From the IMG/VR virus record IMGVR_UViG_3300046171_000314, positions 1 through 64,000 of that record: a DNA stretch of 64,000 nucleotides, one strand, 5' to 3'. Of the stretch, positions 43,396 to 51,143 are shown piece by piece. Position numbers and translations under genes: made by a program. The notes under the pieces were generated by a model. The model was given only the letters and a program-made list of their open reading frames with translations. It was not told the origin of the DNA and searched no databases. The stretch comes from a virus. Numbering within the stretch: the first letter of the stretch is position 1; the number at the start of each line of letters is the position of its first letter.

Positions 43396-44313
43396 ATGGC
43401 TGCAAACCCTATGAATACCTTTGCTGACTTAATAGAACTAAGGGCTGCTTTTAATGCGGCTTTTACAGCAACAGACCTTACAAAAGAAACTCTTAAAAAG
43501 TTTGAAGCACTCAGCCTGCCTGCGGATGATAGCACAACCAAAAGATTGGAACTCCAATTGAAAAAGTTTGAAGCGGCTATCAAGAAGGCTCGGAAGGCGA
43601 TGAACACTGCCACAAAAAAGAAAGTTCCTGATGAGTTAGTGAAGTACTTCAAGAAAGAACTCAAGGCTTTGAAGAAAGTTCTTGGTGCAGGAGTTTTCGG
43701 AACACCTGCCTATGGGGTGGTAGCCTTCGGAGGAAGAAAGTTATCCTTTTATATCTCAGTTCCTTTGAAAGACAGTTCCTCTATAAATTTCCAATTGGTT
43801 CTTCAATATGAGGAAGCCAAAGAGGGCTACACAAATTATCGAAGAACTTACATTCCTCCTGTCCCTGCTAAGGTTAAAACTGAGGCTTTTATCTCCTTCG
43901 GCAGCCTTGAGAACACCGCATCTTATGGCAGAGGTTATGTAGATAGCAGCGGACTCCTTGAAAAACTGAAAAATGACAAGTATGTTCATTATCCGAACTT
44001 GGCTCAGATACAACAGCAACTCGATGCAGAGAAAGCAGAATTAGAGAGATTGTCCAACAGGGTCTCCCACCTAGAATTCAGAGACATTGAAGAAAGAAAT
44101 GGAACGTTTGTAGCAGAGTTCGAAACTCGGTACGACCTGCATTGGGAATATGACCAAGAGGGTATGAGCAGAAGAGAATGGGATGATCAAGCCAATGCGT
44201 ATCTTAAAGAGGATGCTGACCGCCTTCACAATATTTTTCCGAAAGACACCTATCGCATACAAGGTGACGTTATGGATAAAGGATACGCATCTTTCTATGT
44301 TCAAAAGAAATAG
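43396..44313 (+). CDS. Unknown 305-aa protein
   Basis: Fourteen bases after the modular protein; AGAGGATATTATCA upstream. N-terminal 100 residues are a helical Lys/Ala-rich bundle; the middle is beta-rich (GVVAFGGRKLSFYISVP); a coiled coil (about 195-220) and a final alpha/beta part follow. Likely structural by operon context. Confidence 0.7.
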   Translation: MAANPMNTFADLIELRAAFNAAFTATDLTKETLKKFEALSLPADDSTTKRLELQLKKFEAAIKKARKAMNTATKKKVPDELVKYFKKELKALKKVLGAGVFGTPAYGVVAFGGRKLSFYISVPLKDSSSINFQLVLQYEEAKEGYTNYRRTYIPPVPAKVKTEAFISFGSLENTASYGRGYVDSSGLLEKLKNDKYVHYPNLAQIQQQLDAEKAELERLSNRVSHLEFRDIEERNGTFVAEFETRYDLHWEYDQEGMSRREWDDQANAYLKEDADRLHNIFPKDTYRIQGDVMDKGYASFYVQKK

Positions 44314-44322
44314 GAAAAATTT

Positions 44323-45096
44323 ATGCTGTTACCCATTTATGAATATCGGAAAGCCCTAAAACTTGGAAAAGGGCTGCATCGAAAACAAATGCAGGAAGCC
44401 ACAGCGTTGTCCAAAGTCGATCCACAATTAGCACAGGCTATGGTTCAAATGGGCAATGGGGAAACAGACAGGGTTTCTATTGGACAAAAATCAGGAATCA
44501 AGGCATCTCGCCTATTGCCTTCTCAAAGAACTATGAGAATAAAACACGCTGTGGGGATTGCTCTTGGTATGCTCAAATCTAAAAAGATTGGAGGAGGGAT
44601 TGGAGCAATTATCTCAAAAGATGGGCACATTATGGATGGACATCACCGTTGGGCAGCGAGTATTTTAGCGGCAGGTGAGCAAGCAACCGTTGGAGGTTGG
44701 GTGGCAAACTTGGAAGGAAGAAAACTTGTGGCTGTTTTGAACGTTATCACCAAAGGATACTTTGGAAAACGAAATGGAAACAAAGGCACAGGAGACATCA
44801 AAAAATTTACCCCCCAAGAAACAAAAAAAGTTCTACTAGAATATACCACTCAGGGTCGAGGGGGTGCGTATGCTATGTCAGCAGAAGAGATTCAAGATAT
44901 TCTCATAGACTATTTCGGATCTGTTGAAATAGGTATTTCAACAATGTCCTCTAATGCTTCCTACATAACAACAAGCGTTCCAAGTTGGGCACCGGATCGT
45001 ATAGATATGCCTGTAATCGACTCTAATGAAGTTCCTGAAGCAGCGAAATTACTGAACAAGGGTTTGGTTGATTGGAATGAACCTTTTACACAATAA
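44323..45096 (+). CDS. ParB/sulfiredoxin-fold protein
   Basis: A 257-residue protein. GGIGAIISKDGHIMDGHHRW then AASIL at about residues 88-112 is the ParB-N/sulfiredoxin-like nucleotide-binding signature (I.DG.HR..A). No ParB helix-turn-helix follows, so partition is unlikely. Related phage proteins have been found as virion or nuclease/kinase-like proteins. A later segment has a Gly-rich GRGGAYAMSAEEI loop. Confidence 0.7.
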   Translation: MLLPIYEYRKALKLGKGLHRKQMQEATALSKVDPQLAQAMVQMGNGETDRVSIGQKSGIKASRLLPSQRTMRIKHAVGIALGMLKSKKIGGGIGAIISKDGHIMDGHHRWAASILAAGEQATVGGWVANLEGRKLVAVLNVITKGYFGKRNGNKGTGDIKKFTPQETKKVLLEYTTQGRGGAYAMSAEEIQDILIDYFGSVEIGISTMSSNASYITTSVPSWAPDRIDMPVIDSNEVPEAAKLLNKGLVDWNEPFTQ

Positions 45097-45114
45097 AAAT
45101 GAATAGGAGAATCT

Positions 45115-45690
45115 ATGAGAAAACGACTTACTTGGAAAAAGAAAGCCACCACCAACACAGATCAGTTTGTTGAAAAACAAGCAGGATCAGGAATGTATGG
45201 CTCAACCAAAGCAATCGAGAGTTCTGTTCTTGCTAGTGTCCGTAAAATACAAAAGAGAGCCGATAAAATCGCAAAGGCGTTGTACAAGAAAAATGCAAAG
45301 ACCGCACAGTTCTTGGCAACACACTCAAAGCGTTCTAAGTCTTCCTCTGCAAAAGTGATTATGGATGCGATGGCGAATCTCGGACCTAAGTTCGCTGCTG
45401 ACAAAACAGCAGGACACGGAATGTATGGATACGAATCGAAAGTAGCCGCACTTTGTCTTGCAGGTTGCACAGAACTTAAGCAATATGTCGGTGAGGTCGT
45501 GTCCGACCTGCACAGAAGAAAAGCCGCAAAGCACGCCAATGTTATGTCCTTCTTGAAAACTCACAAGAAGGAAGCCAAGTGTGATTGTTCTTCAATGATG
45601 CTTTCTTACTACCCTGATGCGAGTACCAAGTTCGCTAGCAACACCCCCAAGACCGTAAGCGATTGGATTAAATGGGAGGATTGGAAATGA
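45115..45690 (+). CDS. Tandem-repeat virion-type protein
   Basis: A 191-residue protein built of two diverged repeats of about 75-80 residues. Repeat 1: KQAGSGMYG..., FLATHSKRSK..., LGPKFA. Repeat 2: KTAGHGMYG..., FLKTHKKEAKC..., STKFAS. Repeat 2 has added cysteines. The same GxYG ... FLxxHxKxxxC pattern occurs in proteins of other large phages. Function unknown; operon context suggests virion. Confidence 0.75.
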   Translation: MRKRLTWKKKATTNTDQFVEKQAGSGMYGSTKAIESSVLASVRKIQKRADKIAKALYKKNAKTAQFLATHSKRSKSSSAKVIMDAMANLGPKFAADKTAGHGMYGYESKVAALCLAGCTELKQYVGEVVSDLHRRKAAKHANVMSFLKTHKKEAKCDCSSMMLSYYPDASTKFASNTPKTVSDWIKWEDWK

Positions 45691-46265
45691 ATCAAAAAGA
45701 CAAATTACTGACCCTTGCTCGCCATGCCCGTAATAGTCGTGATTGGGAAACCCTTGAACAAGTGAAAATGCTCAATGAAACCTTGAATCTACTCTCCGAA
45801 AATGAAGAGGGTCTTCTTCATTGGGGTGTTTATGCTAAGTGGATAGCCCTTGCTATGAACTCAAACTTTTTCCACCACCTACGAGATTACAAGAAATACA
45901 ACTTGGGTGTGACCTTTTCAAGTGCAGGACAAGTCCTTGTAAGAGAAATTGTAGATCCCGACAAGGCTAAAAAGTTTTATGACTTAGGGTATGACATTAT
46001 CGAACTACAATTTGTTGCTTCCAACGTTATTCCTGAAGAATATCTTAGACGAGATTGGGATGACAAGATACTCGATGAGATAAGCGAAATTGAGAGTAAT
46101 GTAAAAGAAGCGGTCTCTACTTTTATGTCTGATATTGAGCAATTTGCGGAAACCTACGGGTGGATGAAATGTCGGCAAACAAAAATCTATGTTTCTTCTC
46201 GAAGGGAGTATGGCACGAATATAGTTCTCGAAACGGGAATCTCTCTCAAAGAAACCCTCAAATAG
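45687..46265 (+). CDS. QA-helical-module protein
   Basis: A 192-residue protein overlapping the previous stop (ATGA), with GGGAGGATTGGAA upstream. Residues 1-40 (MNQKDKLLTLARHARNSRDW then ETLEQVKMLNETLNLL) are the module. Paralogous to the next gene. Possible product of tandem duplication. Confidence 0.75.
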   Translation: MNQKDKLLTLARHARNSRDWETLEQVKMLNETLNLLSENEEGLLHWGVYAKWIALAMNSNFFHHLRDYKKYNLGVTFSSAGQVLVREIVDPDKAKKFYDLGYDIIELQFVASNVIPEEYLRRDWDDKILDEISEIESNVKEAVSTFMSDIEQFAETYGWMKCRQTKIYVSSRREYGTNIVLETGISLKETLK

Positions 46266-46275
46266 GAGATTGGAA

Positions 46276-46848
46276 GTGAAAAATAAATTAATAGAATTGG
46301 CGAGGGGTGCGAAAGAGCAAAGAGACAAAGGTATCTTGGAGCAAGCACAGATGCTGAATGAGTCTTTGAATCTGTTTTCAGAAGAAGAGAAGATAAAATA
46401 CTTCATTTGGGATGTAGATAAGCAATGGGAAGCCTCAGGGTATCAAAGAAAACTCGAAGCCCTTGCAAAGAAGTTCGCAACAGGAGAAAGGGAGGTCATC
46501 TTTTATGGTGACTATGATAATACAGCAGAATTAGAAATAACTCTGAGACTCTATGATTATGTTCCTGATAAAGTCATTGACACATATATGGAAAATCCCA
46601 AATATGGAATGTATGAACTAGAAGAAACGAAACTTTGGGAGAAGACAGGGGCAAGGTTAAAAAAACAAGCCGAAGGATTTATCAAAGATATTGTTTCGGT
46701 GTTTAGTAATTCCGATCTCTATGATATAAAGTTCAAAGGAAGTAGGATTAGACCACGAAATATCCTTGTAAGGCGTGTCGAAGGATACTATGCAGGAGAT
46801 TATGACGCAGGGCTTTTATTATCTTTCGATATTGAGATTAAGGAATAG
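46276..46848 (+). CDS. QA-helical-module protein, GTG start
   Basis: A 190-residue paralogue of the previous gene (MKNKLIELARGAKEQRDKGI then LEQAQMLNESLNLF). The GTG at 46276 stands seven bases after AGGAG, whereas the in-frame TTG at 46270 is too close, so GTG is chosen. Last gene of the large class 2 operon. Confidence 0.75.
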   Translation: MKNKLIELARGAKEQRDKGILEQAQMLNESLNLFSEEEKIKYFIWDVDKQWEASGYQRKLEALAKKFATGEREVIFYGDYDNTAELEITLRLYDYVPDKVIDTYMENPKYGMYELEETKLWEKTGARLKKQAEGFIKDIVSVFSNSDLYDIKFKGSRIRPRNILVRRVEGYYAGDYDAGLLLSFDIEIKE

Positions 46849-47035
46849 GCAGTATCTTCCAAAAGTACTTGGATAGGTTTTGGCTGACAGCATAGGTGTC
46901 CAATATCATATACTCAGGAGGGTTCATTATTTCGATAGTGAACTCTCTATCGTTTTCAGCAAAGACCCTACAAACCATACCCTCTTTGAGGGTTGATCCC
47001 AAGTCTTGCAGTATGACATACACTTTTCCCACCAT
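46838..47035 (-). CDS. Possible 65-aa protein
   Basis: Overlaps the end of the convergent upstream gene by 11 bases and lacks a clear ribosome site. The product (KVYVILQDLGSTLKEGMVCR) could be a small beta-barrel, SH3-like protein. Kept at low confidence because of the weak start. Confidence 0.45.
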   Translation of the reverse strand: MVGKVYVILQDLGSTLKEGMVCRVFAENDREFTIEIMNPPEYMILDTYAVSQNLSKYFWKILPIP

Positions 47036-47088
47036 ATCTATTTTCGGTTATTGTCTTATTATTGGGGGACATATGTGAGAGGTGCATT

Positions 47089-47490
47089 ATGTCAGAAGTC
47101 ATAGACCTAACCCAAATCCTGAGAAGGAAAAAAATGGTGAGATACCTAACTGAAGGTATTCCCCTCGACCTATCCCCTGAGTTACTTGAAGAATTCAAGT
47201 TTCGGTTGGAACACGTCATTTCAGAGAAGGGCTTGTATACAAAGCACAACTATGAGTGCGAAGGGTTCGATGTGGATGAAATCGAAATCTATTTTAGTGA
47301 AGAGTATGAGATCGAAAATCGCTTGATGACCATTGCTTTCATAGATGGGGTGTTGACCTTCTTAATGCCTGATACTCTTGTGGTAGGCACAGAAAATTTT
47401 ACACTATTTGGTCGCATCGCAGTAGCCACCATTAACTGTTGGGAAAGTTTTGAAGAACTAATCAAGTTCATAACACAAGAACTCGATTAG
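47089..47490 (+). CDS. Unknown 133-aa acidic protein
   Basis: ATG after GAGAGGTGCATT. Acidic alpha/beta protein with LTFLMPDTLVVGTE strands. A TTATTGTCTTATTA sequence about 35 bases upstream is a weak class 2 match. No family recognised. Confidence 0.65.
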   Translation: MSEVIDLTQILRRKKMVRYLTEGIPLDLSPELLEEFKFRLEHVISEKGLYTKHNYECEGFDVDEIEIYFSEEYEIENRLMTIAFIDGVLTFLMPDTLVVGTENFTLFGRIAVATINCWESFEELIKFITQELD

Positions 47491-47621
47491 TATCCCCAAA
47501 ACTGTTCATAAGATAAGCCCTTGCAACGCACGAGCAATAATATATAGTCCATCACCGTTTCCCTCCTAGTTGTGAACGGAGGCTATGTTAACACATAAAA
47601 CACAGTTCGTTTGTGACTTGC

Positions 47622-48236
47622 TTATGACCAAAACCAACGAGCCAATAAAATACCTGCTGCTATGTCACTTGGGTAGTGCATACCCCCAACCATTCGAGTG
47701 CGAGAAATAAGAGCGGCTACTCTCATCCACTCATCTGCAAGTTCAGGATACAGGTTCGTGTAGTACAACCTCAACATTTCTGCCTGTGTTGTATGTCCTG
47801 AGGGATAAGACGCTGACCAAGCCGAAATACTATCCATCGGATAAAGTTCGACATCGTAGTAAGAAGCAAGTTGAAAGGGGCGTGCTCTATTGAAAGAGTA
47901 CTTCAAAAAAGCAACCACCTCTGCCACCCTATCACTGATGTTTTCAACCACAGGAATCATTGGGTCTATTTGATACTCGGCACAAACCTCATAGAACATA
48001 GAGGTCAGGTCTTCGTCTGCTTTTACGATGAGGGGTCTCATATAAGGTCGCTCTTCTTCTTGCAGAAGATACAAGTACTCTAATTCGGACAGGGTTTCTT
48101 CTGAACTATTTCGAGGGTGTTCAGGTAGTTGGGGGATATCCATTCCGCTTTCAACAAACTTATCGAGCAGTTCTTCGTGTGAGTCAGAAGGATTCCCATA
48201 GCCCAAGATATCATCGATGTACATTTGCCTCTCCAA
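47622..48236 (-). CDS. PAP2-type acid phosphatase
   Basis: A 204-residue protein with the three signature motifs of type 2 phosphatidic acid phosphatases: KYSFNRARP, PSGHT and SRTRMVGGMHYPSD, giving the Lys/Arg, Ser-Gly-His and Arg-His-Asp catalytic sets. There are no clear transmembrane helices, so it resembles the soluble, bacterial class A acid phosphatase type rather than a lipid phosphatase. Possible role in nucleotide or phosphate scavenging. An internal ATG (48224) is an alternative start. Confidence 0.85.
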   Translation of the reverse strand: MERQMYIDDILGYGNPSDSHEELLDKFVESGMDIPQLPEHPRNSSEETLSELEYLYLLQEEERPYMRPLIVKADEDLTSMFYEVCAEYQIDPMIPVVENISDRVAEVVAFLKYSFNRARPFQLASYYDVELYPMDSISAWSASYPSGHTTQAEMLRLYYTNLYPELADEWMRVAALISRTRMVGGMHYPSDIAAGILLARWFWS

Positions 48237-48249
48237 TAATGCCTCTATA
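48237..48249 (+). promoter_or_regulatory. Class 2 promoter motif
   Basis: TAATGCCTCTATA, about 34 bases before 48283. Confidence 0.7.
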
Positions 48250-48282
48250 AAAATATAAAAGCATTATCGTGGAGGACGTTCT

Positions 48283-48633
48283 ATGAAAAACCCAAGCATA
48301 CAAAGAGTTGCCAACGCATACATCAAAGCCTCTTCTTTTGATATTGAGATGAGTACAGGTATGTGGAGTGATGGACAACAGTTCCTTAAGGCTATCAATA
48401 AAGAACTGAGTGCAGAGGGACTACCTGAGGTGTATCGAGTGGTGATTGACTCTCTGAAGGGATTCAATGGATATGAACTTATTCTTTCTTGGAAGGAGAG
48501 TTACGGTCAAGTAAAGAACACACAAATGTGCAATGTCATAAAGAACTATGCTGAAAAGAAATTTCCCACAAGCCTGTCGGTGCAGCCCTCAAAGATAACA
48601 GGCAGGGCACACTACAAAGTCATTTTGAAATAG
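48283..48633 (+). CDS. RVAxxY-tagged protein
   Basis: A 116-residue protein beginning MKNPSIQRVANAYIKASS, a variant of the tag, after GGAGGACGTTCT. The rest is a small alpha/beta domain. The next two reading frames are a stand-alone tag peptide and a nuclease. Confidence 0.75.
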   Translation: MKNPSIQRVANAYIKASSFDIEMSTGMWSDGQQFLKAINKELSAEGLPEVYRVVIDSLKGFNGYELILSWKESYGQVKNTQMCNVIKNYAEKKFPTSLSVQPSKITGRAHYKVILK

Positions 48634-48642
48634 GAAAACGCA

Positions 48643-48720
48643 ATGAAAACGCCAAGTATTAAAAGAGTTGCTTTTCACTACTTGAACAAAAGAGCGAGCC
48701 TATATGAGAGAAATCTTTAA
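48643..48720 (+). CDS. Stand-alone 25-residue tag peptide
   Basis: ATG after TAGGAAAACGCA encodes MKTPSIKRVAFHYLNKRASL and five more residues, almost only the tag seen at the front of its neighbour (MKNPSIQRVANAY). The TAA overlaps the nuclease ATG (TAATG). It is either a leader that couples translation, a degraded tagged gene, or half of a tag-nuclease fusion. Confidence 0.6.
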   Translation: MKTPSIKRVAFHYLNKRASLYERNL

Positions 48721-49076
48721 TGGAACTCTACACCTATAAAGCCACTATCACATCTGTCTATGATGGAGATACCTGCACCGCAGATGTCGATCTCGGTTTC
48801 TATATGATACAACGAAAGGTCAAGGTTCGCCTTTATGGTATCAACACCGCAGAACTTAGGGGTGGCACAGAGGAAACAAAACAAGCCGCTGTACAGGCTC
48901 GTGACTACCTCAGAAATTGTGTTCTCAACCAAGAGGTGTTGTTGAAATCTTGTGGGAAAGGCAAGTATGGTCGTTGGCTCTGCGAAATCTTTGTGGTTGA
49001 TCCACAGACAGGCGAGAAGACCAATGTCAATCAGAAACTAATCGAACTTGGTCTTGCTGTTCCCTATATGGTCTAA
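48720..49076 (+). CDS. Staphylococcal-nuclease-like protein
   Basis: A 118-residue SNase-fold protein: VYDGDTCTADVDLGF, VRLYGINTAELRG (Arg and Glu of the active site), ARDYLRN and KYGRWL (second Arg) are in the standard order. It would be a calcium-dependent DNA/RNA nuclease. No signal peptide. Coupled to the tag peptide upstream, within a class 2 operon. Confidence 0.85.
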   Translation: MELYTYKATITSVYDGDTCTADVDLGFYMIQRKVKVRLYGINTAELRGGTEETKQAAVQARDYLRNCVLNQEVLLKSCGKGKYGRWLCEIFVVDPQTGEKTNVNQKLIELGLAVPYMV

Positions 49077-49486
49077 GAGTTCTTATCGTCTCGCAACTTA
49101 TCAAGGTTGTCAAGATACGGTGGTGATTTGACTTTGTAATCCCAAAGCCAAGCCCATCGTTTTCTCGTTGCAAGATACTCTAAGTTAGAGTCATTGACAT
49201 ATGCCTCTTGTTCGGCTCGGATACAATAGTAGGAGATGTTCCCTTGCTTATGTATCAACAGACCAATGAACCAATCCCATAGATACACAAACCAAAAGCC
49301 AATAAAGAACAGGTCAAGGTATTGTTGGTAGTGAATGGTTTCGTGGTTGCGGAGTTTCTCATCCATCTCACCACGAGCGATAACGACAAAGCCTAACGTG
49401 ATAGCCCCAATGGTGATAGGGGATACCTTACTTAGCCACACAGGTATGCGACTATTCTCAATAAATATGGGTTTCCAATTTTTCAA
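49073..49486 (-). CDS. Membrane HExxH metallopeptidase-like protein
   Basis: A 137-residue protein. NHETIHYQQYLDL (about 47-59) is HExxH followed by Gln, then two hydrophobic segments (FFIGFWFVYLWDWFIGLL), and RAEQEAYVNDSNLEYLATRKR with a possible third metal ligand. The HExIHxxQ...E.EAY arrangement is shared by uncharacterised phage and Bacteroidetes proteins. Overlaps its neighbours at both ends. Confidence 0.7.
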   Translation of the reverse strand: MKNWKPIFIENSRIPVWLSKVSPITIGAITLGFVVIARGEMDEKLRNHETIHYQQYLDLFFIGFWFVYLWDWFIGLLIHKQGNISYYCIRAEQEAYVNDSNLEYLATRKRWAWLWDYKVKSPPYLDNLDKLRDDKNS

Positions 49487-49899
49487 AATACAAATCCTCC
49501 ATCTGATCCCTCTTGGATTACATCAAAGGCATAATCCAAAAGACTCAAAATCTGTTTCTGTTGTTTTCCTATTAAGGATTGCATATCGACTATCAAATGA
49601 TTGATAGTGTTTTCGTAAATCTTCGCATCCCCAATGTATGATAAAAGAGTATCGTTCAAGGCGTTCTCAAAGTCAAATCTTGGTGCTACGGTGGAAGCGA
49701 TGTTCCACGCATCGTTTTCTGCGTGGTTACGTCTGACATTTAACAAATGTCGTTCAAAATCTAAATCTCGACCATCCTCAGAAAGAGCCTCTATAAGAGA
49801 AGCCACTTGCAAAAGAGCCTCTCGGTTTTTATTTTTTAGACCTCTTTTCCAAATGGTGAATAGTTTCTTTTTGTGTTCTTGACTAATTGGTTTTTGCAT
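49483..49899 (-). CDS. QA-helical-module protein
   Basis: A 138-residue protein with KKKLFTIWKRGLKNKNREAL then LQVASLIEALSEDG at the N-terminus, close to the modules at 34297 and 34783. ATG after AAGGAGTTCCTA. Class 2 promoter motif at 49926. Confidence 0.75.
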   Translation of the reverse strand: MQKPISQEHKKKLFTIWKRGLKNKNREALLQVASLIEALSEDGRDLDFERHLLNVRRNHAENDAWNIASTVAPRFDFENALNDTLLSYIGDAKIYENTINHLIVDMQSLIGKQQKQILSLLDYAFDVIQEGSDGGFVF

Positions 49900-49925
49900 T
49901 AGGAACTCCTTTCTACTTTATAGAA

Positions 49926-49938
49926 TATAGAAAGAATA
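49926..49938 (-). promoter_or_regulatory. Class 2 promoter motif
   Basis: Minus-strand TATTCTTTCTATA, about 27 bases before the start at 49899. Confidence 0.65.
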
Positions 49939-49944
49939 AAAAGA

Positions 49945-50097
49945 AACCCCTCGTTTCCTCAAAGTTCTGAACACCGACTGACTTGCAAGTGTCGAAAGGA
50001 AACAAGGGGGACATATCTCGTAGCAAAGATGCGATCTCGCAAGCAGGGAACATCAATGTTCAGAACTTTGCTCTGCGGTGAGATTTTTCTTTTCTAA
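49945..50097. ncRNA. Candidate structured RNA with pseudoknot
   Basis: No gene fits. Stem A: CCCCTCGTTTCCT (49947-49959) with AGGAAACAAGGGG (49997-50009), one mismatch. Stem B: CAAAGTTCTGAACA (49960-49973) with TGTTCAGAACTTTG (50057-50070), perfect 14 pairs. The order A-B-A'-B' is a pseudoknot. A hairpin (CGAC...GTCG) lies inside A, and ATCTC..GCAG with CTGC..GAGAT (50034-50084) encloses B'. GAACA-TCAA-TGTTC offers a competing local fold for B'. T-rich tracts follow on both strands, so orientation is open. Confidence 0.65.
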
Positions 50098-50279
50098 TTT
50101 TTGTTTGAAACAAAAGCGTTGAGTTTCTTGGCTTCCTTGATTACATCTTCCGCTGTATATCCTTTCCACTCTTTATCGCCCGAAGCAGCGAACTGCATTT
50201 GAGCATTGTTTCTAAGAATTTCTTCGGCTAAGTGAAGGAGTTGTTGACGAATTTGATAAGCAGTTTGATTGTCTGCCAT
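50094..50279 (-). CDS. Small helical phage protein
   Basis: A 61-residue protein after AAAGAGGTGACTC. AYQIRQQLLHLAEEIL, KEWKGYTAEDVIKEAKKLNA and a lysine-rich end match a small family I know from T4-like and other large phages. Function unknown. A GTATAGTATA sequence about 60 bases upstream may be its promoter. Confidence 0.75.
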   Translation of the reverse strand: MADNQTAYQIRQQLLHLAEEILRNNAQMQFAASGDKEWKGYTAEDVIKEAKKLNAFVSNKN

Positions 50280-50292
50280 GAGTCACCTCTTT

Positions 50293-50316
50293 ATGTGTGT
50301 GTATGTGTGTGTATGA
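50293..50316. repeat. TG/TA microsatellite
   Basis: An imperfect run of TGTG and TATG units lies directly upstream of the small helical gene's ribosome site. Slippage here would change leader length. Confidence 0.5.
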
Positions 50317-50427
50317 ACCTATCTGATTGAAGGTTCGATATACTATACCCAAGAAAACTTCCTTGTCTTTTATTTATTTTTTTCAAATAAGACCCTTGTG
50401 TTTTCGGTACTATCCACAAAGGAGAGA

Positions 50428-50601
50428 ATGGTGATAGATACGCAAGCAGATGACTTTTGGGCGTGGGTGAGTTTAGGTTGGGCACTGACCCTACTCGTAT
50501 GGCTGTTGATACTTTGGGAAATACGAAGACCCCCAAGCCCCTGTGATGGAATTTATTTTAGAGAAGCACACCTAAGATGTCTTTGGGAGCAAAGTAAATA
50601 G
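50428..50601 (+). CDS. Small single-span membrane protein
   Basis: A 57-residue protein after AAAGGAGAGA. One transmembrane helix (WVSLGWALTLLVWLLILW, about 13-30) and a cytoplasmic or periplasmic tail with CDG and CLW cysteines. Might be holin-like in size, but nothing confirms it. Confidence 0.65.
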   Translation: MVIDTQADDFWAWVSLGWALTLLVWLLILWEIRRPPSPCDGIYFREAHLRCLWEQSK

Positions 50602-50611
50602 TTTCTCTATA
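50599..50611 (+). promoter_or_regulatory. Class 2 promoter motif
   Basis: TAGTTTCTCTATA, about 32 bases before 50643; overlaps the preceding stop. Confidence 0.7.
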
Positions 50612-50642
50612 TTCTTTTCAAAGTGTATTGGAGAAAAACATA

Positions 50643-51143
50643 ATGGCTCGTTCAGACAAAGAAAAGAAAGAAATATATGACAAGTGGAAAGGCTTGATCA
50701 ATATGAGCCAATCGGCTCTCGATGAATGGGCTAAGAATCCTGCTCGTTTGGAAGCCTCTCTCAATAGAGCGAAAGCCAAAGATGAGGGTGGGATTCAAAG
50801 TGGTCTTGATTCTCTCCACCGCATCAAAAGAAGAAAGTCCAAACCTGTCAAAGAATGGTCTGACCAAGATTACGACAATGCGGCTCAGGAGAATGGGTTC
50901 AATGGTCGTATGTTGGGCGGCAAGATTGGACAGCCTGTAGGTAGTACAGGAATGTCCAAGTGGGAAATCTCACTACGCAATTGGGGACACGACCCTGCAT
51001 TGAGTTCAAGCCCTGCTAACGCCAAGTATAAGGCTTGGAAGAAAGCAAACAAGGATGCTATTGCAAAGTCCAAAGCGAAAGCCAAGAAGAAAGCCTCTGT
51101 CGAAAGAGTTGCATATCAATATTTAATTTCTAGGAGCAGATAA
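50643..51143 (+). CDS. C-terminally RVAxxYL-tagged protein
   Basis: A 166-residue protein. WKGLINMSQSALDEW, a basic RIKRRKSK region and SKWEISLRNWGHDP match a recurrent phage domain (DUF9824-like). The C-terminus is an Ala/Lys helix ending KKKASVERVAYQYLISRSR, the tag preceded by KKAS. Coupled to the next gene by TAATG. Confidence 0.75.
   Translation: MARSDKEKKEIYDKWKGLINMSQSALDEWAKNPARLEASLNRAKAKDEGGIQSGLDSLHRIKRRKSKPVKEWSDQDYDNAAQENGFNGRMLGGKIGQPVGSTGMSKWEISLRNWGHDPALSSSPANAKYKAWKKANKDAIAKSKAKAKKKASVERVAYQYLISRSR

Noticed and set aside
44323-45096. A plasmid-type ParB partition protein pairing with the 21-bp repeats
   Set aside because: Only the ParB-N-like nucleotide-binding motif is present; there is no ParB DNA-binding domain and no ParA gene nearby.
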